Origin: Blastopirellula marina
Lineage (GTDB): Bacteria > Planctomycetota > Planctomycetia > Pirellulales > Pirellulaceae
Direction of reading: 5' to 3'
NCBI RefSeq assembly: GCF_002967765.1
Contig: NZ_PUHY01000005.1
Span: forward strand, 752,774-816,773
DNA length: 64,000 nt
Positions 35,034-44,241 of this stretch are shown in pieces (position 1 is the first letter of the stretch; each line of letters starts with the position of its first letter). The position numbers and the translations under genes are program-made. The notes beneath the pieces were generated by a model that was not told the origin of the DNA, ran no database searches, and was given only the letters and a program-made list of their open reading frames with translations.

Positions 35034-36233
35034 CTAGTGTCCTCCGCGCTTCGATGTTCGTGTCAAAGCGACCGTAAGAAGTCGTCGGCCATCGAAGGCT
35101 CGATAGGTTGTTGCTTCAGAGCCCACGAGTAGAACCGTTTCGCTATCGGGTGAGAAGCCGATCATCTGGCTATCGATGGGGCGGTCGGCCACGAGGATCT
35201 CTTGGCCTGAGTTGGCATCGTACAACCCGAACTTCGCAGGGATGTCCACGTTCTCGACGTTGGCGCCACCCCAGGTAACCGCCAGCCACCGATTGTCAGG
35301 GCTAATGATGGCGGCCGTGTAAGGGTATTGTCCCACGGGGCTGCCGGTTACGAAGCGGCCTGTCGCGACGTCCCAAATGTGAATCGGACCACCGATCGGG
35401 AACGCAGCGAGCTTGCTTCCATTGTGATGCCACGCGCCGTACCACACACCCTGTTGGCCGTGGGGTAGGCGGCTTTGTGTTTTGCCAGTCGCGACTTCGA
35501 CGACCGTGATTTGCCCAGAATCCCGGCCGAGCTCAAAGCAGGCCATGCGGCCGCTTGACGTGAGATGTTGAAGCCCGTGATTCAGCTTGACGCGAGCTTG
35601 TCGCTTTCCGGTACTGGCATCGAAAAGCGTTGCTCCGCTTGACGTGACGTGAAAGAGACTCTTACCGTCCGGAGAAAAGTGCAGCGAATCCCAATAGGGC
35701 GAGCTCCCTTCGGCCAGTTTCAGTCGTACGGCCAAACGCCCGGATTCAATATTCCAGATGGAGGCATCGAAACTGGTTGTTTGGTTAGGACGTCGAGAAA
35801 ACGTAACCAGACGCTTCCCAACTGGACTGAACTCACCGGCAACCTGATCGGGCCACGACCAGCGACTCGTGCCAGTTCGCAAGTCCCACACGATGGTGCG
35901 CGTATCGTTCGAGTGATACGGAACCATCGGACCGTCGCTGATCCAGGAACTGCTTACGGCCAATTGGCCATCCGGACTGAACTGGACCTTCTCAATCCGC
36001 TCGCGATGCCCTTTCATGCGCTGGACTAGCTCGCCGGTTGCGGCATCCCAAAGGCAGATATCGTGGTCGATGTGTCCTAGGATGCGTTTGCCGTCGAAGT
36101 CCCAATCCTTCGCCGGTCGTTGAATGCCAGGCTTCCACTGCGTCGGCACGCCTGCCGAATGCTGGGCCACCGCAACCGAGCCCAGCATGGTCAGCATAAC
36201 AAGCGTGAGCAGAGAAATCGTAAGTTGCTTCAT
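35034..36233 (-). CDS. Secreted WD40-type beta-propeller protein
   Basis: 399 residues with a signal peptide (residues 1-23, ending AVAQ). The rest is about seven WD-like blades. Typical repeats are DICLWDAATGELVQRMKGH, FSPDGQLAVSS, TIVWDLRTGTSRWSW, FSPDGKSLFHVTSSG, HIWDVATGRF and FSPDSETVLLVG. Planctomycetes have many exported WD40 proteins that act as scaffolds or binding proteins; a specific partner is not apparent. Its start is eight bases from a duplicated gene-end repeat (M4). Confidence 0.88.
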   Translation of the reverse strand: MKQLTISLLTLVMLTMLGSVAVAQHSAGVPTQWKPGIQRPAKDWDFDGKRILGHIDHDICLWDAATGELVQRMKGHRERIEKVQFSPDGQLAVSSSWISDGPMVPYHSNDTRTIVWDLRTGTSRWSWPDQVAGEFSPVGKRLVTFSRRPNQTTSFDASIWNIESGRLAVRLKLAEGSSPYWDSLHFSPDGKSLFHVTSSGATLFDASTGKRQARVKLNHGLQHLTSSGRMACFELGRDSGQITVVEVATGKTQSRLPHGQQGVWYGAWHHNGSKLAAFPIGGPIHIWDVATGRFVTGSPVGQYPYTAAIISPDNRWLAVTWGGANVENVDIPAKFGLYDANSGQEILVADRPIDSQMIGFSPDSETVLLVGSEATTYRAFDGRRLLTVALTRTSKRGGH

Positions 36234-36240
36234 CGTGATC

Positions 36241-36340
36241 TACCGATAGCTTAGAAGAACCCGCCTCCAAAGTTTCCGCCACCATCCATGACCTGACTTC
36301 CCTGACCTTCAAAGAAAATTGACACCTTAAACCGACTCTT
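36241..36340 (+). repeat. Repeat unit M4 (STN-type gene 3' end and RAYT right-end remnant)
   Basis: Minus-strand gene end encoding MDGGGNFGGGFF and stop, as in the STN-domain gene, followed by a decayed right end (CAAAGAAAATTGACACCTTA). A short fragment of the M family that escaped from the island, directly upstream of the WD40 gene. Confidence 0.6.
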
Positions 36341-36601
36341 TACCCGCCACCCCCGACGAATCAAATCCAACGTTTTCATCCGCCGAGCTTCGAGCTCCGC
36401 CGCCAATCCATGAGGTCGCATGAACCACTCCTTTGCCAACAGCCTTGCCAACATGCTATTCTAGGAGAAACGGACTGCCTCAGTCGAAGAAAAAAGGCTT
36501 GGGTTACTGGCGCAGGTGTCAATGAAGGGCAAGGCAGCTTATCCGACCTATGGGATGCTCACGCGACTTGGCCATGGTTTGTACGGTAGAAGGGATAATG
36601 T

Positions 36602-37231
36602 ATGCATTCCATTATATTACTTGGCATTATCTTTGCCTGCGGATTTGTTTCAGGATGTGAGATGTCTTATCACAACGACAGGTCACAGTATTCGCCGCAC
36701 ACAAAGGATGAAGCCAGATCGGACACAGTATATACTGTCGATGAATTTCCAAGAATGAAAAAAGATCCTAGATTCGCGTCCTATGAGCGAATCCATTGGG
36801 ACGGAAGTAAGAAGATTCCATGGGCTGTGGAAATGGAGAAGCAATATCCAGACATTGATCACTTCATAACACACTTTGGCATTGACAATAATCTTCCAAC
36901 TATATGGAACAGTGAAGTGCACTTCGGAGACAGGTACGTCATTACATTACAAGTGCCAGTAGTTATTGATTACAAACTAGAAACACTTCAGGTTACTGGC
37001 GAGCCGAAGTTCTTTCTTTCAGAAATTACGAGCGTGGAGGTGGATGGTTCTGGTCTCTACGGTGAAAGCTTTCACTTTGGAGAAGCGGAATTCGATGAGC
37101 TTATTGAATCTAATTGGAATTATGCGGCGATTAACATTGTCATCAATTCAAATCCAACGCCTAGGTTTCAGCTTGCAAAGGCGATGGCACAATCTCCTCG
37201 CTACCCAATTCAACTCATGCGTAAGGAGTAA
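36602..37231 (+). CDS. Lipoprotein, hypothetical
   Basis: 209 residues with a lipoprotein signal; the lipobox FVSGC puts the lipid on Cys 19. The mature part is beta-rich with YVITLQVPVVIDYKLETLQV and GLYGESFHFGEAEFDELIES. A/T-rich coding sequence compared with its neighbours. Followed 30 bases later by repeat M5. No family is recognised; a recently acquired gene is possible. Confidence 0.7.
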   Translation: MHSIILLGIIFACGFVSGCEMSYHNDRSQYSPHTKDEARSDTVYTVDEFPRMKKDPRFASYERIHWDGSKKIPWAVEMEKQYPDIDHFITHFGIDNNLPTIWNSEVHFGDRYVITLQVPVVIDYKLETLQVTGEPKFFLSEITSVEVDGSGLYGESFHFGEAEFDELIESNWNYAAINIVINSNPTPRFQLAKAMAQSPRYPIQLMRKE

Positions 37232-37260
37232 GCCTTGGCGAAGTGCAAGACAAAGGCGTG

Positions 37261-37450
37261 AGGATCGAATGTTCGTTACTGGCTTGCTGTTTGGTTTACC
37301 GCATGGCCGGAGGGGTGAATCTGGGGTCTGCTCTGGCAGGCTGTTGCCAAGGCGGAAATCGTCCTGACATTTATGTCCTCTCTGAAGCAGGAAATCTACC
37401 GGTAGCTTAGAAGAACCCGCCTCCAAAGCTTCCGCCACCGCCTATGTCGC
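37261..37450 (+). repeat. Repeat unit M5 at the 3' end of the STN-domain gene
   Basis: Divergent RAYT tail (minus strand, near 37261-37345) followed by the true 3' end of the STN-domain gene. Units M1-M4 look like shortened copies of this junction, so M5 is a candidate source. The left end is decayed (GTGAGGATCGAATGTTCG). Confidence 0.6.
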
Positions 37451-39005
37451 CCATTCCCTGTTTTCCATGCGAATCACCCCGTTCAATACGGCGGATGATT
37501 GCCGAAATCTCGTCCTGGCAGCCACGTGTCTGAGTGATGATCAGAATAGCGTGTGGAATCAGCACTTCGCTTCCTTCTACGTTTTCGCCGGAAGCGTTCT
37601 TGGCGACCGTTGGCTCGGCATCGGATGGAGCGAACAAAATCGTTCCCGGTGCGTCAGGTCGTTCGTTTGTCTTCCAAGTCTCGGCACGAACCAACTTGGG
37701 AAGCAAGCTCATCATCCCCCGAGCAACGTCTTGCTGCATTCGGTAGTAAACCGTGATGACTTCGTTGGGATCTTGCCCCTTCATGACCCGCGGCTTAGAA
37801 CCCTTCAGGGCGGTTCGGTACGCTTCGAGCAGATTTAGGACGTCGTTGAGCATCTTCTCGCGATGCCGAATGACCAGTGTCCCTGGCTTGGCGGGCGACA
37901 TGCTTCCGGCGCCTCCACTGATTTCCCACTCATCGAACGTCTGCGATTGAATCGCATCGATCAGCGCGTCTGATTCGTTTTCGTCGCTGCTGAGGTCGCG
38001 TACGTCGAACACCGCAGTAATCATGTGGGTGGCTGCTTCTTCTTCGGAAGTGATCGCCAAAACGCCATCGCGCAAGGTCCACGTCAATTGCAGGTCTTTC
38101 AGCAGCGCATCGAGCACGGTAGCGGCGGGCGTATCACTCAGCGAGAGGGTCACCGGCGTCCGCTCGCGAATTCCGAGGGCACGCAAGACGGTGGCGTTCA
38201 GGCGGATGTCGATCTTCGATTCCGCAGCAATTAGCTGTACGGCCTCCGAGAGGGCGATTTCTGAAAAGTCGATTGAGATCGGCTGGCGAAGTTGTTCGCG
38301 GATCTGCTGATGGACAGGCGGATCGTAGATGAATGTGCGACGTCCATGTTGGCGAAGCGCCTGAAGTAGCCCGCGGATCTTGCGGTGGATGTCGTCGTTC
38401 TGGCGGACAAACAGGACGTCGCCGATCGTATCGAGTACGCCAGCTCCGCCAAGCTCTTCCCATGAATCGGGATCGATGGTCGTTGTGATCGCTTCGACTA
38501 CGTGGTCCATCTCATAACCGGAATCAAGTAGATCGCCGACGTTATAGGGGACCATCGTCAGGCGACCTTCGAATTCTTCGATCGACGTGAAATGGACAAC
38601 CTTGTTGACGTAATACCACGAGAGACCAACCCGCCGCATCCGATCGAGAAACAAGTAAACCGGTGTATTGGTTAGATTCTCACCAACCGGATCGGTTGGT
38701 AGAACACCGATGGAAGCAACGGCCCCCTTGTCGATCAAGACTTCAACCCCGCACTGCTCTTCGAGCCACTTCGATACCTCGCTGAGAGTGGCACCTTGCA
38801 GCTCGGCCGTCTTCTTCACGGCCAACGGTTCTGGCACGAGCGTCGCCGGATCGATCGCACGAGGCTCATCTGGAATGACCGGTAGTTGTTCTTTCTTGAC
38901 TTCGACTGCCTCGTCCTGAGCGACTGCCGACGAAGAAAAGCAAAGCATGGTGAAAAACGTTCCGAGAACAAAGGCCTGAGAAAGCCAAGAGAGAGTTGGT
39001 TTCAT
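37407..39005 (-). CDS. Secreted STN-domain (secretin/TonB N-terminal-like) protein
   Basis: 532 residues with a signal peptide (residues 1-29, ending AVAQ). Two STN-like modules: the first near residues 60-160 (LQGATLSEVSKWLEEQCG), the second near 240-320 (IDFSEIALSEAVQLIAAES). These helix-strand modules form the N-terminal rings of secretins and TonB receptors. A further ~200 residues follow, ending in GMGDIGGGGSFGGGFF. No secretin barrel domain is present, so it is not a full secretin. It is a planctomycete type with unknown partner. The 3' end is copied in the M repeats. Confidence 0.8.
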   Translation of the reverse strand: MKPTLSWLSQAFVLGTFFTMLCFSSSAVAQDEAVEVKKEQLPVIPDEPRAIDPATLVPEPLAVKKTAELQGATLSEVSKWLEEQCGVEVLIDKGAVASIGVLPTDPVGENLTNTPVYLFLDRMRRVGLSWYYVNKVVHFTSIEEFEGRLTMVPYNVGDLLDSGYEMDHVVEAITTTIDPDSWEELGGAGVLDTIGDVLFVRQNDDIHRKIRGLLQALRQHGRRTFIYDPPVHQQIREQLRQPISIDFSEIALSEAVQLIAAESKIDIRLNATVLRALGIRERTPVTLSLSDTPAATVLDALLKDLQLTWTLRDGVLAITSEEEAATHMITAVFDVRDLSSDENESDALIDAIQSQTFDEWEISGGAGSMSPAKPGTLVIRHREKMLNDVLNLLEAYRTALKGSKPRVMKGQDPNEVITVYYRMQQDVARGMMSLLPKLVRAETWKTNERPDAPGTILFAPSDAEPTVAKNASGENVEGSEVLIPHAILIITQTRGCQDEISAIIRRIERGDSHGKQGMGDIGGGGSFGGGFF

Positions 39006-39081
39006 CTTCGTTGTGCCAGGTTGAGGGAAACGGAGTGCGCGGTGTGGGGTTTGGTTTCAGTATAATTGCGGCGAGATCGCC

Positions 39082-39187
39082 TATTGATGTCTGCGCCCGT
39101 AGTCCAACATGGTAATTGGCCGATTTGCCGCGAATCCGGGGCTTCCGTTGGTCGCCCCTATTTGATTGCTGGCGCAGAATTCAATCT
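39082..39187 (+). repeat. R element copy 2
   Basis: 106 bases, about 90% like copies 1 and 3, including TATTGATGTCTGCGCC at the left, GGCGCAGAATTCAAT at the right and the GGGGC/GCCCC stem-loop. It lies between two divergent genes (STN-domain gene and 39313). Confidence 0.85.
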
Positions 39188-39312
39188 AATGCGCGGAATG
39201 CCAACGTCTAGGTTATCACGGGGCGACCGTTCAGGCGAAGAATTGGTCAATGATTTCCTGTTTGCATGAGAGAGTGTCAGCGATACGATTCGTGCAGGTG
39301 GACACTATTACC

Positions 39313-39741
39313 ATGAACCTTGCCCTGCAAAAGCTTCTGTTTATATTGGCATCGATCGGATTGGGCGTGGCGATTGCGATGTTGAGTGCTAACATCCTGA
39401 CAGGCGTCGCGGTCGGAACGTTCGTGCTATGTTTGGCCGTAAGCATCCGCATTTCCCGTTCCGGTCAGTTGGAAGTGGAGAGTGTCGGCTCGATCTTTCT
39501 AAGTTTCTTGCTAACGGTTGTCTTAGCGACCGCGATCACGGCAATCTACTGCGTGCTGATCACGGCACAAAGTCCGGGCCCGAATCGGGCTTGGTTCGCA
39601 ACGGGAATCGCGGCAGCGATCTATGGCGGTATGCTGGCAGTCTTGGTGTCGGCGTTCTGTGGGGGTATCGCGGTGATTGTCTTATTGATTGCGCGCCGGC
39701 AAGGCTTATTGCCGACAGTTGGGCCAGTTCCACCGCGTTAG
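39313..39741 (+). CDS. Four-helix membrane protein
   Basis: 142 residues from the ATG at 39313 (MNLALQKLLF). An upstream in-frame start at 39250 gives an unlikely leader. Four hydrophobic segments make up most of the chain. No family is recognised. The short R element copy 2 lies 126 bases upstream and may contain or affect the promoter. Confidence 0.65.
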   Translation: MNLALQKLLFILASIGLGVAIAMLSANILTGVAVGTFVLCLAVSIRISRSGQLEVESVGSIFLSFLLTVVLATAITAIYCVLITAQSPGPNRAWFATGIAAAIYGGMLAVLVSAFCGGIAVIVLLIARRQGLLPTVGPVPPR

Positions 39742-40027
39742 AAGCGGATTGGTCATTGTGGCTTAGCAGCCTGTTGAATCTCTCAAATCGGCTACGTAAT
39801 TGTTGACGAAGCAGAAAATCAACAGACTGTTAAAGTTTTGTCTGGATGCACGTTATCCGTTAGAGTGGAGCCATCTTAAGAGTCAACGTTTTGAGAACTC
39901 TTCCGGATATCTTGAGGTGACCTATGCCAGTGTCTCTTCTCAAGGAGTTCTTCTGGTCATAGCGGACGTGCATTCCGAGAAACAATTCCCCCCATCACTT
40001 GTTCTTATCCAGCAATTCAGAAGTTTT

Positions 40028-41005
40028 ATGAAGCAATTCCCAATAGCGCTGCTCGTTCTGTGTTATTTGCTCTGTATCACCACCCATTCGGCCCTTGGTG
40101 CTGAGCTAAATCTTACTGAGACGGAGGATACGATTCGTATCACCCTGCGTGGAAAACCGGTTCTTGAATATGTTAAGAAATCGCGAACTGTTCCGGAGGG
40201 ATTGCCACAGGACTATCGGCGCAGTGGTTACATTCATCCTGTTTACACGCCGACGGGACAGGAACTGACCGGCGATTACCCGGCGGATCATGCCCATCAA
40301 CATGCCGTGTTTTTTGCCTGGGTGAAGGGTACTTTTGACGGAAAGAACGTCGACTTCTGGAATCAGGCAAAGAAACTCGGCAGAATCGAATTCCGCGAAG
40401 TGGTGAACTTGAGCCGAGAAGAGCAGCGTGTCTCTTTTCGTGTTAAGCACGCGTTCATGGTGAAAGAGGGTGAGCAGTGGGTTGATGCGATCTACGAGGT
40501 GTGGACCGTCACTGTTCATCAAACGCCGGCCGACCATTTTCTGTTCGACATCGTCAGCGTTCAGGAATGTGCCTCCGACAAGCCGCTGATCGTGGACGAA
40601 TACCACTACGGCGGCATGGCAATCCGCGGTAACCGTGAGTGGCTGAAGGAGAACAACGACCGCAGCATCAACCCGGGAGATTTGCGCTTCTTAACGAGCC
40701 AAGGCAAAGACCGCTGGGAAGGCAATCACACCCGAGCTAACTGGGTCGCGCTCTCGGGCACGATTGATGGTCAGACCGTCTCAGCCGCCATCTTTGGTAG
40801 TCCGAAAAATTTTCGTGCGCCACAACACGTACGCATCCATCCGAATAAACCCTACTTCTGTTTTGCCCCTATGGTCGAAAGACCTTTCAAGATTGTGCCT
40901 GACGAGAAATATGTTTCACGGTACCGCTACCTGATAACTTCCCAAGCAGCCGACGTGAACACGATCGAGAAACACTGGGACGAATATGCGGCGCCCAGAA
41001 AATAG
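40028..41005 (+). CDS. PmoA-family (DUF6807) secreted protein
   Basis: 325 residues from the ATG at 40028, chosen because a signal peptide (MKQFPIALLVLCYLLC) starts there. Upstream in-frame ATGs give a long basic leader. The family shows YIHPVYTPTGQELTGDYP followed by the His cluster DHAHQHAVFFAW, and later YHYGGMAIRG. Despite the name, these are not methane monooxygenases; they are beta-sandwich proteins common in planctomycetes, probably in sugar metabolism. The His cluster may bind metal. Monocistronic. Confidence 0.88.
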   Translation: MKQFPIALLVLCYLLCITTHSALGAELNLTETEDTIRITLRGKPVLEYVKKSRTVPEGLPQDYRRSGYIHPVYTPTGQELTGDYPADHAHQHAVFFAWVKGTFDGKNVDFWNQAKKLGRIEFREVVNLSREEQRVSFRVKHAFMVKEGEQWVDAIYEVWTVTVHQTPADHFLFDIVSVQECASDKPLIVDEYHYGGMAIRGNREWLKENNDRSINPGDLRFLTSQGKDRWEGNHTRANWVALSGTIDGQTVSAAIFGSPKNFRAPQHVRIHPNKPYFCFAPMVERPFKIVPDEKYVSRYRYLITSQAADVNTIEKHWDEYAAPRK

Positions 41006-41131
41006 CGACCTGGCTCTCTCAAGTGAAAGCCATCGAAGAGCTTGAGAAATGGAAGAGATCTTCTCGCCTGTTTGCTATCGGTACAGATAACACGGGCCAC
41101 AAGTGAACTATTATTGGGACGTCTCAAACAA

Positions 41132-41899
41132 TTACTCGGGTCCCGAAATCTCGCTGGGCGACTCCTTCACGACATGAATCTCGTAGGTCGCGTGGCCCGA
41201 CTTAGGAATCGTGATTGCGAATCGACCGTTGCGTTCGATCTTTCCATCGCGCGATGTGAACGTGAAGGAATCATTCGCTAACAGCGGACAGGCGACTCGC
41301 AGGGGGATTTTACGTTCGGTCGGGAATTCCTGAAACACGACTTCCCCTTGCGGATCCGTGACGGCGGCGTAAGGGTGATCTGTGATCATCAGGTAACCGA
41401 GGCAGGTAGGCCACCGCGTGGCAACAAACTTGATCGCGGTCGGTTCGTCACGATGAATTGGGTAGCGGTCGCCCGGCATGCCGATGTTACTGATGGGCGA
41501 GTTCGTGAGAAACTCGAAATGCAAGGGGCTCACGAAGTCCCCCTGCACAAGGAGGTCGCCAGTACGTAGCGTCAAAAGCTGGGGCTCGAACTGGCCATCC
41601 TTGATCTGCACCACTTGCTCTTGGCGTTGGTCCGGTTTGCTAAGCGAGGCGTACCATTCCAATAGTCGCGGAGCTTGTGCCTGACCTCGCTTGGCCTGAG
41701 GGGCGAGATAGACAATCGCCATCGGGTATGGTGCCAGTTTGCCGTCTGCGACGCTTTGTTCTGGCCGATGATCTGGTGGTAACAGCTTGGGATCAATCAG
41801 CACGCGAACCGTGAGTGTTCCGTCCCTAGCCGGGAGCGATGTGGTGATGCCAAGGATGAGCAGCAAGGCGGCCAGCAGTGAGGAAAGGTGTTTTTGCAT
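41132..41899 (-). CDS. Secreted cupredoxin-like protein
   Basis: 255 residues with a signal peptide (residues 1-24, ending LPAR). The mature chain has a plastocyanin/cupredoxin-like pattern common in planctomycete plastocyanin-fold proteins. LLTLRTGDLLVQGD is a strand that normally precedes the metal-site His, and a Cys occurs in RWPTCLGYLMITDHPYAAV, where an H/C pair is possible. A carboxypeptidase-regulatory-like beta domain lies C-terminal. Copper binding is likely by analogy but not fixed by the sequence. Confidence 0.65.
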   Translation of the reverse strand: MQKHLSSLLAALLLILGITTSLPARDGTLTVRVLIDPKLLPPDHRPEQSVADGKLAPYPMAIVYLAPQAKRGQAQAPRLLEWYASLSKPDQRQEQVVQIKDGQFEPQLLTLRTGDLLVQGDFVSPLHFEFLTNSPISNIGMPGDRYPIHRDEPTAIKFVATRWPTCLGYLMITDHPYAAVTDPQGEVVFQEFPTERKIPLRVACPLLANDSFTFTSRDGKIERNGRFAITIPKSGHATYEIHVVKESPSEISGPE

Positions 41900-41962
41900 A
41901 CGGTAGGCACTGGAGAGTTCGTTTTGCCACTGAAATAGAACTTCGGCGAACGCTATAGCACT

Positions 41963-42520
41963 TTACTCAGACGGATCATCTTTGGCGATCACTTGCTTGA
42001 TAATGTGAGGCATCGCGGTGAGCATCTCGGACGCTGACCTAAGCCTGCCTATGAGAAAGTCCCTCAGCGGAGTAACGTTTTCGTACTGGGCATCCAAATA
42101 GGAAATCAATTCCCAACAGGAATCGTCCGAGGCTGCATCAAACGCTAACAGGCGTTGATGAATTAGCTCGTTTCTGCCTGCGATAAATTCCTGGAAAGAC
42201 TTCTTGATGGACTCGATGAACACTTCACTTCTACCTTCTCGATATTGAAAAGAGAGCCATGAACTGCTCGGCTCCGCATTACAGATTGGCTCGATGGGTT
42301 CCGAGAAGATCTTGTCGAACAAGTCTCCCGCAACCAGGCCCAACGATCGTTTCGAAATCGATTCACGCCGCTCATTCAACAGGTCGGACAGTTCGTCGAC
42401 TCCGCCAGCTATATCCATGACGACCAGAAGTTCCTTGAGCAGGCCTTCCATTTTTTGCAGGACAACAACATTCCGTCCAATCTTCTGCAGTGCTTCAGAG
42501 GAAAGAGGTGAATGATCCAT
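41963..42520 (-). CDS. Hypothetical helical protein
   Basis: 185 residues, helical and charged, no export signal. Contains FQEFIAGRNELIHQRLLAFD, a pattern often seen in RiboL-PSP-HEPN-like helical proteins. The R-x-x-x-x-H spacing (RNELIH) is reminiscent of HEPN domains, but I do not assign it. Followed by the small gene at 42546 upstream on the same strand. Confidence 0.5.
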   Translation of the reverse strand: MDHSPLSSEALQKIGRNVVVLQKMEGLLKELLVVMDIAGGVDELSDLLNERRESISKRSLGLVAGDLFDKIFSEPIEPICNAEPSSSWLSFQYREGRSEVFIESIKKSFQEFIAGRNELIHQRLLAFDAASDDSCWELISYLDAQYENVTPLRDFLIGRLRSASEMLTAMPHIIKQVIAKDDPSE

Positions 42521-42545
42521 GTTGAAATCGCTCCAGTTTCTCTGG

Positions 42546-42773
42546 TCAGAGTCGCGACCAGTCGATGACCGCTACCCAGCCCTCGACCGAATCGTATTGA
42601 ACGTGGCCGATCGTCGATAGCTCGTCGTCTGAAAGTCGAATTTGCAGTCCTTCAGTCAGCGTCAATTGTAAGCGAGTTAGGTCTTGCTGAGTGCCCGTTG
42701 TATTGAGTCGTACACGCCCTGGCTTGTCCGCATTGTTAAAGTCGGCGTATATCGTTGGAAGTACAGAACTCAT
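42546..42773 (-). CDS. Small hypothetical protein
   Basis: 75 residues from the ATG at 42773 (MSSVLPTIYADFNNADKPGRVRLNTTG); six codons of alternative leader exist upstream. Beta-rich, with a conserved-looking ADFNNADKPGRVRLNT. No family is recognised. On the same strand as the 41963 gene, with 25 bases between, so they are probably cotranscribed. Confidence 0.55.
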   Translation of the reverse strand: MSSVLPTIYADFNNADKPGRVRLNTTGTQQDLTRLQLTLTEGLQIRLSDDELSTIGHVQYDSVEGWVAVIDWSRL

Positions 42774-42856
42774 TGCCAGCGACTCCGTCAATGGTGTGAA
42801 GTATTTAAGAAGGAACGGATTCGTTCGTTGTACAAAGGTAACATCCCGGGTGAAGC

Positions 42857-43048
42857 ATGTATTCGAAAACGATCCAAAATGTTCGCATACGAGGGAAGTC
42901 TGTGCGATACTCAGCGGGCCTGACCAGAACAGGTCATCGTTATGCGATCATCGGAGCGGTGGATTGCGCGGAAGTTGAAGTCCGTGATGCTCATTCCTGC
43001 CCGGTTGCCGTGTCGCTTGTTGGATGGAACCTTGAAGGAATTCTGTGA
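42857..43048 (+). CDS. Short reading frame coupled to the ferritin-like gene
   Basis: 63 codons (MYSKTIQNVRIRGKSVRYSAG). Its TGA (43046-43048) overlaps the GTG start of the following gene as GTGA. The overlap supports coupled translation, but no family, signal or strong Shine-Dalgarno is seen. It may be a leader, an N-terminal part of the next protein lost by a frameshift, or spurious. Confidence 0.35.
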   Translation: MYSKTIQNVRIRGKSVRYSAGLTRTGHRYAIIGAVDCAEVEVRDAHSCPVAVSLVGWNLEGIL

Positions 43049-43893
43049 CTGCCACTTTCATTAAATCGTCGTCGAATCACTGGAAGCCTGACGACTTTGA
43101 CTTGGCGAGCGTGAAGCTACCTGAGCCGCTACTGCACATCACGAAGACCATTTGTCTGCTGGAGTCGCGATGTGACGACTACGCGGAATATCTGCTGGCA
43201 ATCTTTCGGCAGCGGACGGAACCATGGACGGCAGCGATCGAGCGCTGGAACTTTGAAGAGTGCCAACATGGCGAGACGTTGCGTGCTGTCTGCGAAGGGG
43301 GCGATCACGATTTCGACTTCGATGCGAGAATGTCAAAATACGAATCGCTCGTATCGTACCACGAGCCGACCGGTGAGTCAGTCCGCGGTTCGGTCACGGC
43401 AGAATTGGTGTCTCGGTGCGTGGTCGAAGCACTTGCCAGCACGCTTTACCGCGTGCTCGCCGATTCGTCGGATGATCGCGAAGTGAGCTCCGTCTACGCG
43501 ACACTCGCCCGGGACGAAGCACGGCACTACGGGATGTTCCTGAAAATGTTGAACGTCGAGGCCAAGGAGAATTCCAAGGTCGGAGTCTTAGGCAGATTTC
43601 GATTTGCCCTTCAGCGGATGCTTGAGCTTGAAGATGCCCAAATCATGCTCGCATCGTGCGTCGTCGCGGGACGAGCGGATGGCCAAATCAGGCGGCGTAA
43701 GGAAGCAAACTGGTATCTTTCACGGCTCTATCGCTTCTATCGCTGGCGACACCTGCAATACGCGTCAAGAATGTTACTACGAACCATCGATCTACGGGCA
43801 ACGCCAGTCTTGGTATGGCTTGTTACCTTGGGTCTGTGGTCGGCCGTCCGCGTTCGTTCGATGATGGCGAATGTTGCGGCTTTGATTTGGTAG
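43045..43893 (+). CDS. Diiron ferritin-like domain protein
   Basis: 282 residues from a GTG start. The four-helix-bundle diiron pattern is clear: E-x-x-H at 72-75 (EECQH) and at 158-161 (DEARH), with further carboxylates at E40 and E129. It resembles the acyl-ACP desaturase/rubrerythrin superfamily. The C-terminus has a hydrophobic segment (LVWLVTLGLWSAVRV) that may anchor it to the membrane. Likely an oxygen-using oxidase, desaturase or hydroxylase; substrate unknown. Confidence 0.75.
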   Translation: MTATFIKSSSNHWKPDDFDLASVKLPEPLLHITKTICLLESRCDDYAEYLLAIFRQRTEPWTAAIERWNFEECQHGETLRAVCEGGDHDFDFDARMSKYESLVSYHEPTGESVRGSVTAELVSRCVVEALASTLYRVLADSSDDREVSSVYATLARDEARHYGMFLKMLNVEAKENSKVGVLGRFRFALQRMLELEDAQIMLASCVVAGRADGQIRRRKEANWYLSRLYRFYRWRHLQYASRMLLRTIDLRATPVLVWLVTLGLWSAVRVRSMMANVAALIW

Positions 43894-44241
43894 GTCGTGA
43901 GCTTGAGCATATTTCGGCGCAATCGCATTGCCGCACAATGCGTTCGACCTAACCCAAAGTGTGTGATGGCACCCGTCCAACTTATCGATGTTATGAAGAT
44001 AGTTGCGGCCAGCGAGCGATTAGAAACGTCAATGGCAAATGTGCCATCAATTTGGCGAAAACTCCCACATACATTTCGTATTCTGTTCGCGACGGAATTA
44101 AAATGTGCCTTTCGTTACCAGAAGATATGTGGGACTTGCACTCGAATAAACGATAAGCAAGTTTTAACGGACACGAGAATGTCCGAGGCGTCCTATCACA
44201 CAACCGTGACTAACGCGAGGGAGTTTGGCTGGGAAAGTGAT
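43894..44241. other. Intergenic stretch before R element copy 3
   Basis: 348 bases between the 3' end of the ferritin-like gene and R element copy 3. A plus-strand GTG frame at 43897-44415 is open through this stretch and the R element, but it shows no family, signal or Shine-Dalgarno. Nothing else is visible. Confidence 0.35.

Noticed and set aside
39082-39187. R element as a coding sequence (MSAPVVQHGN frame)
   Set aside because: The same frame contains a stop in copy 1, and the repeat shows inverted ends and hairpin structure instead.
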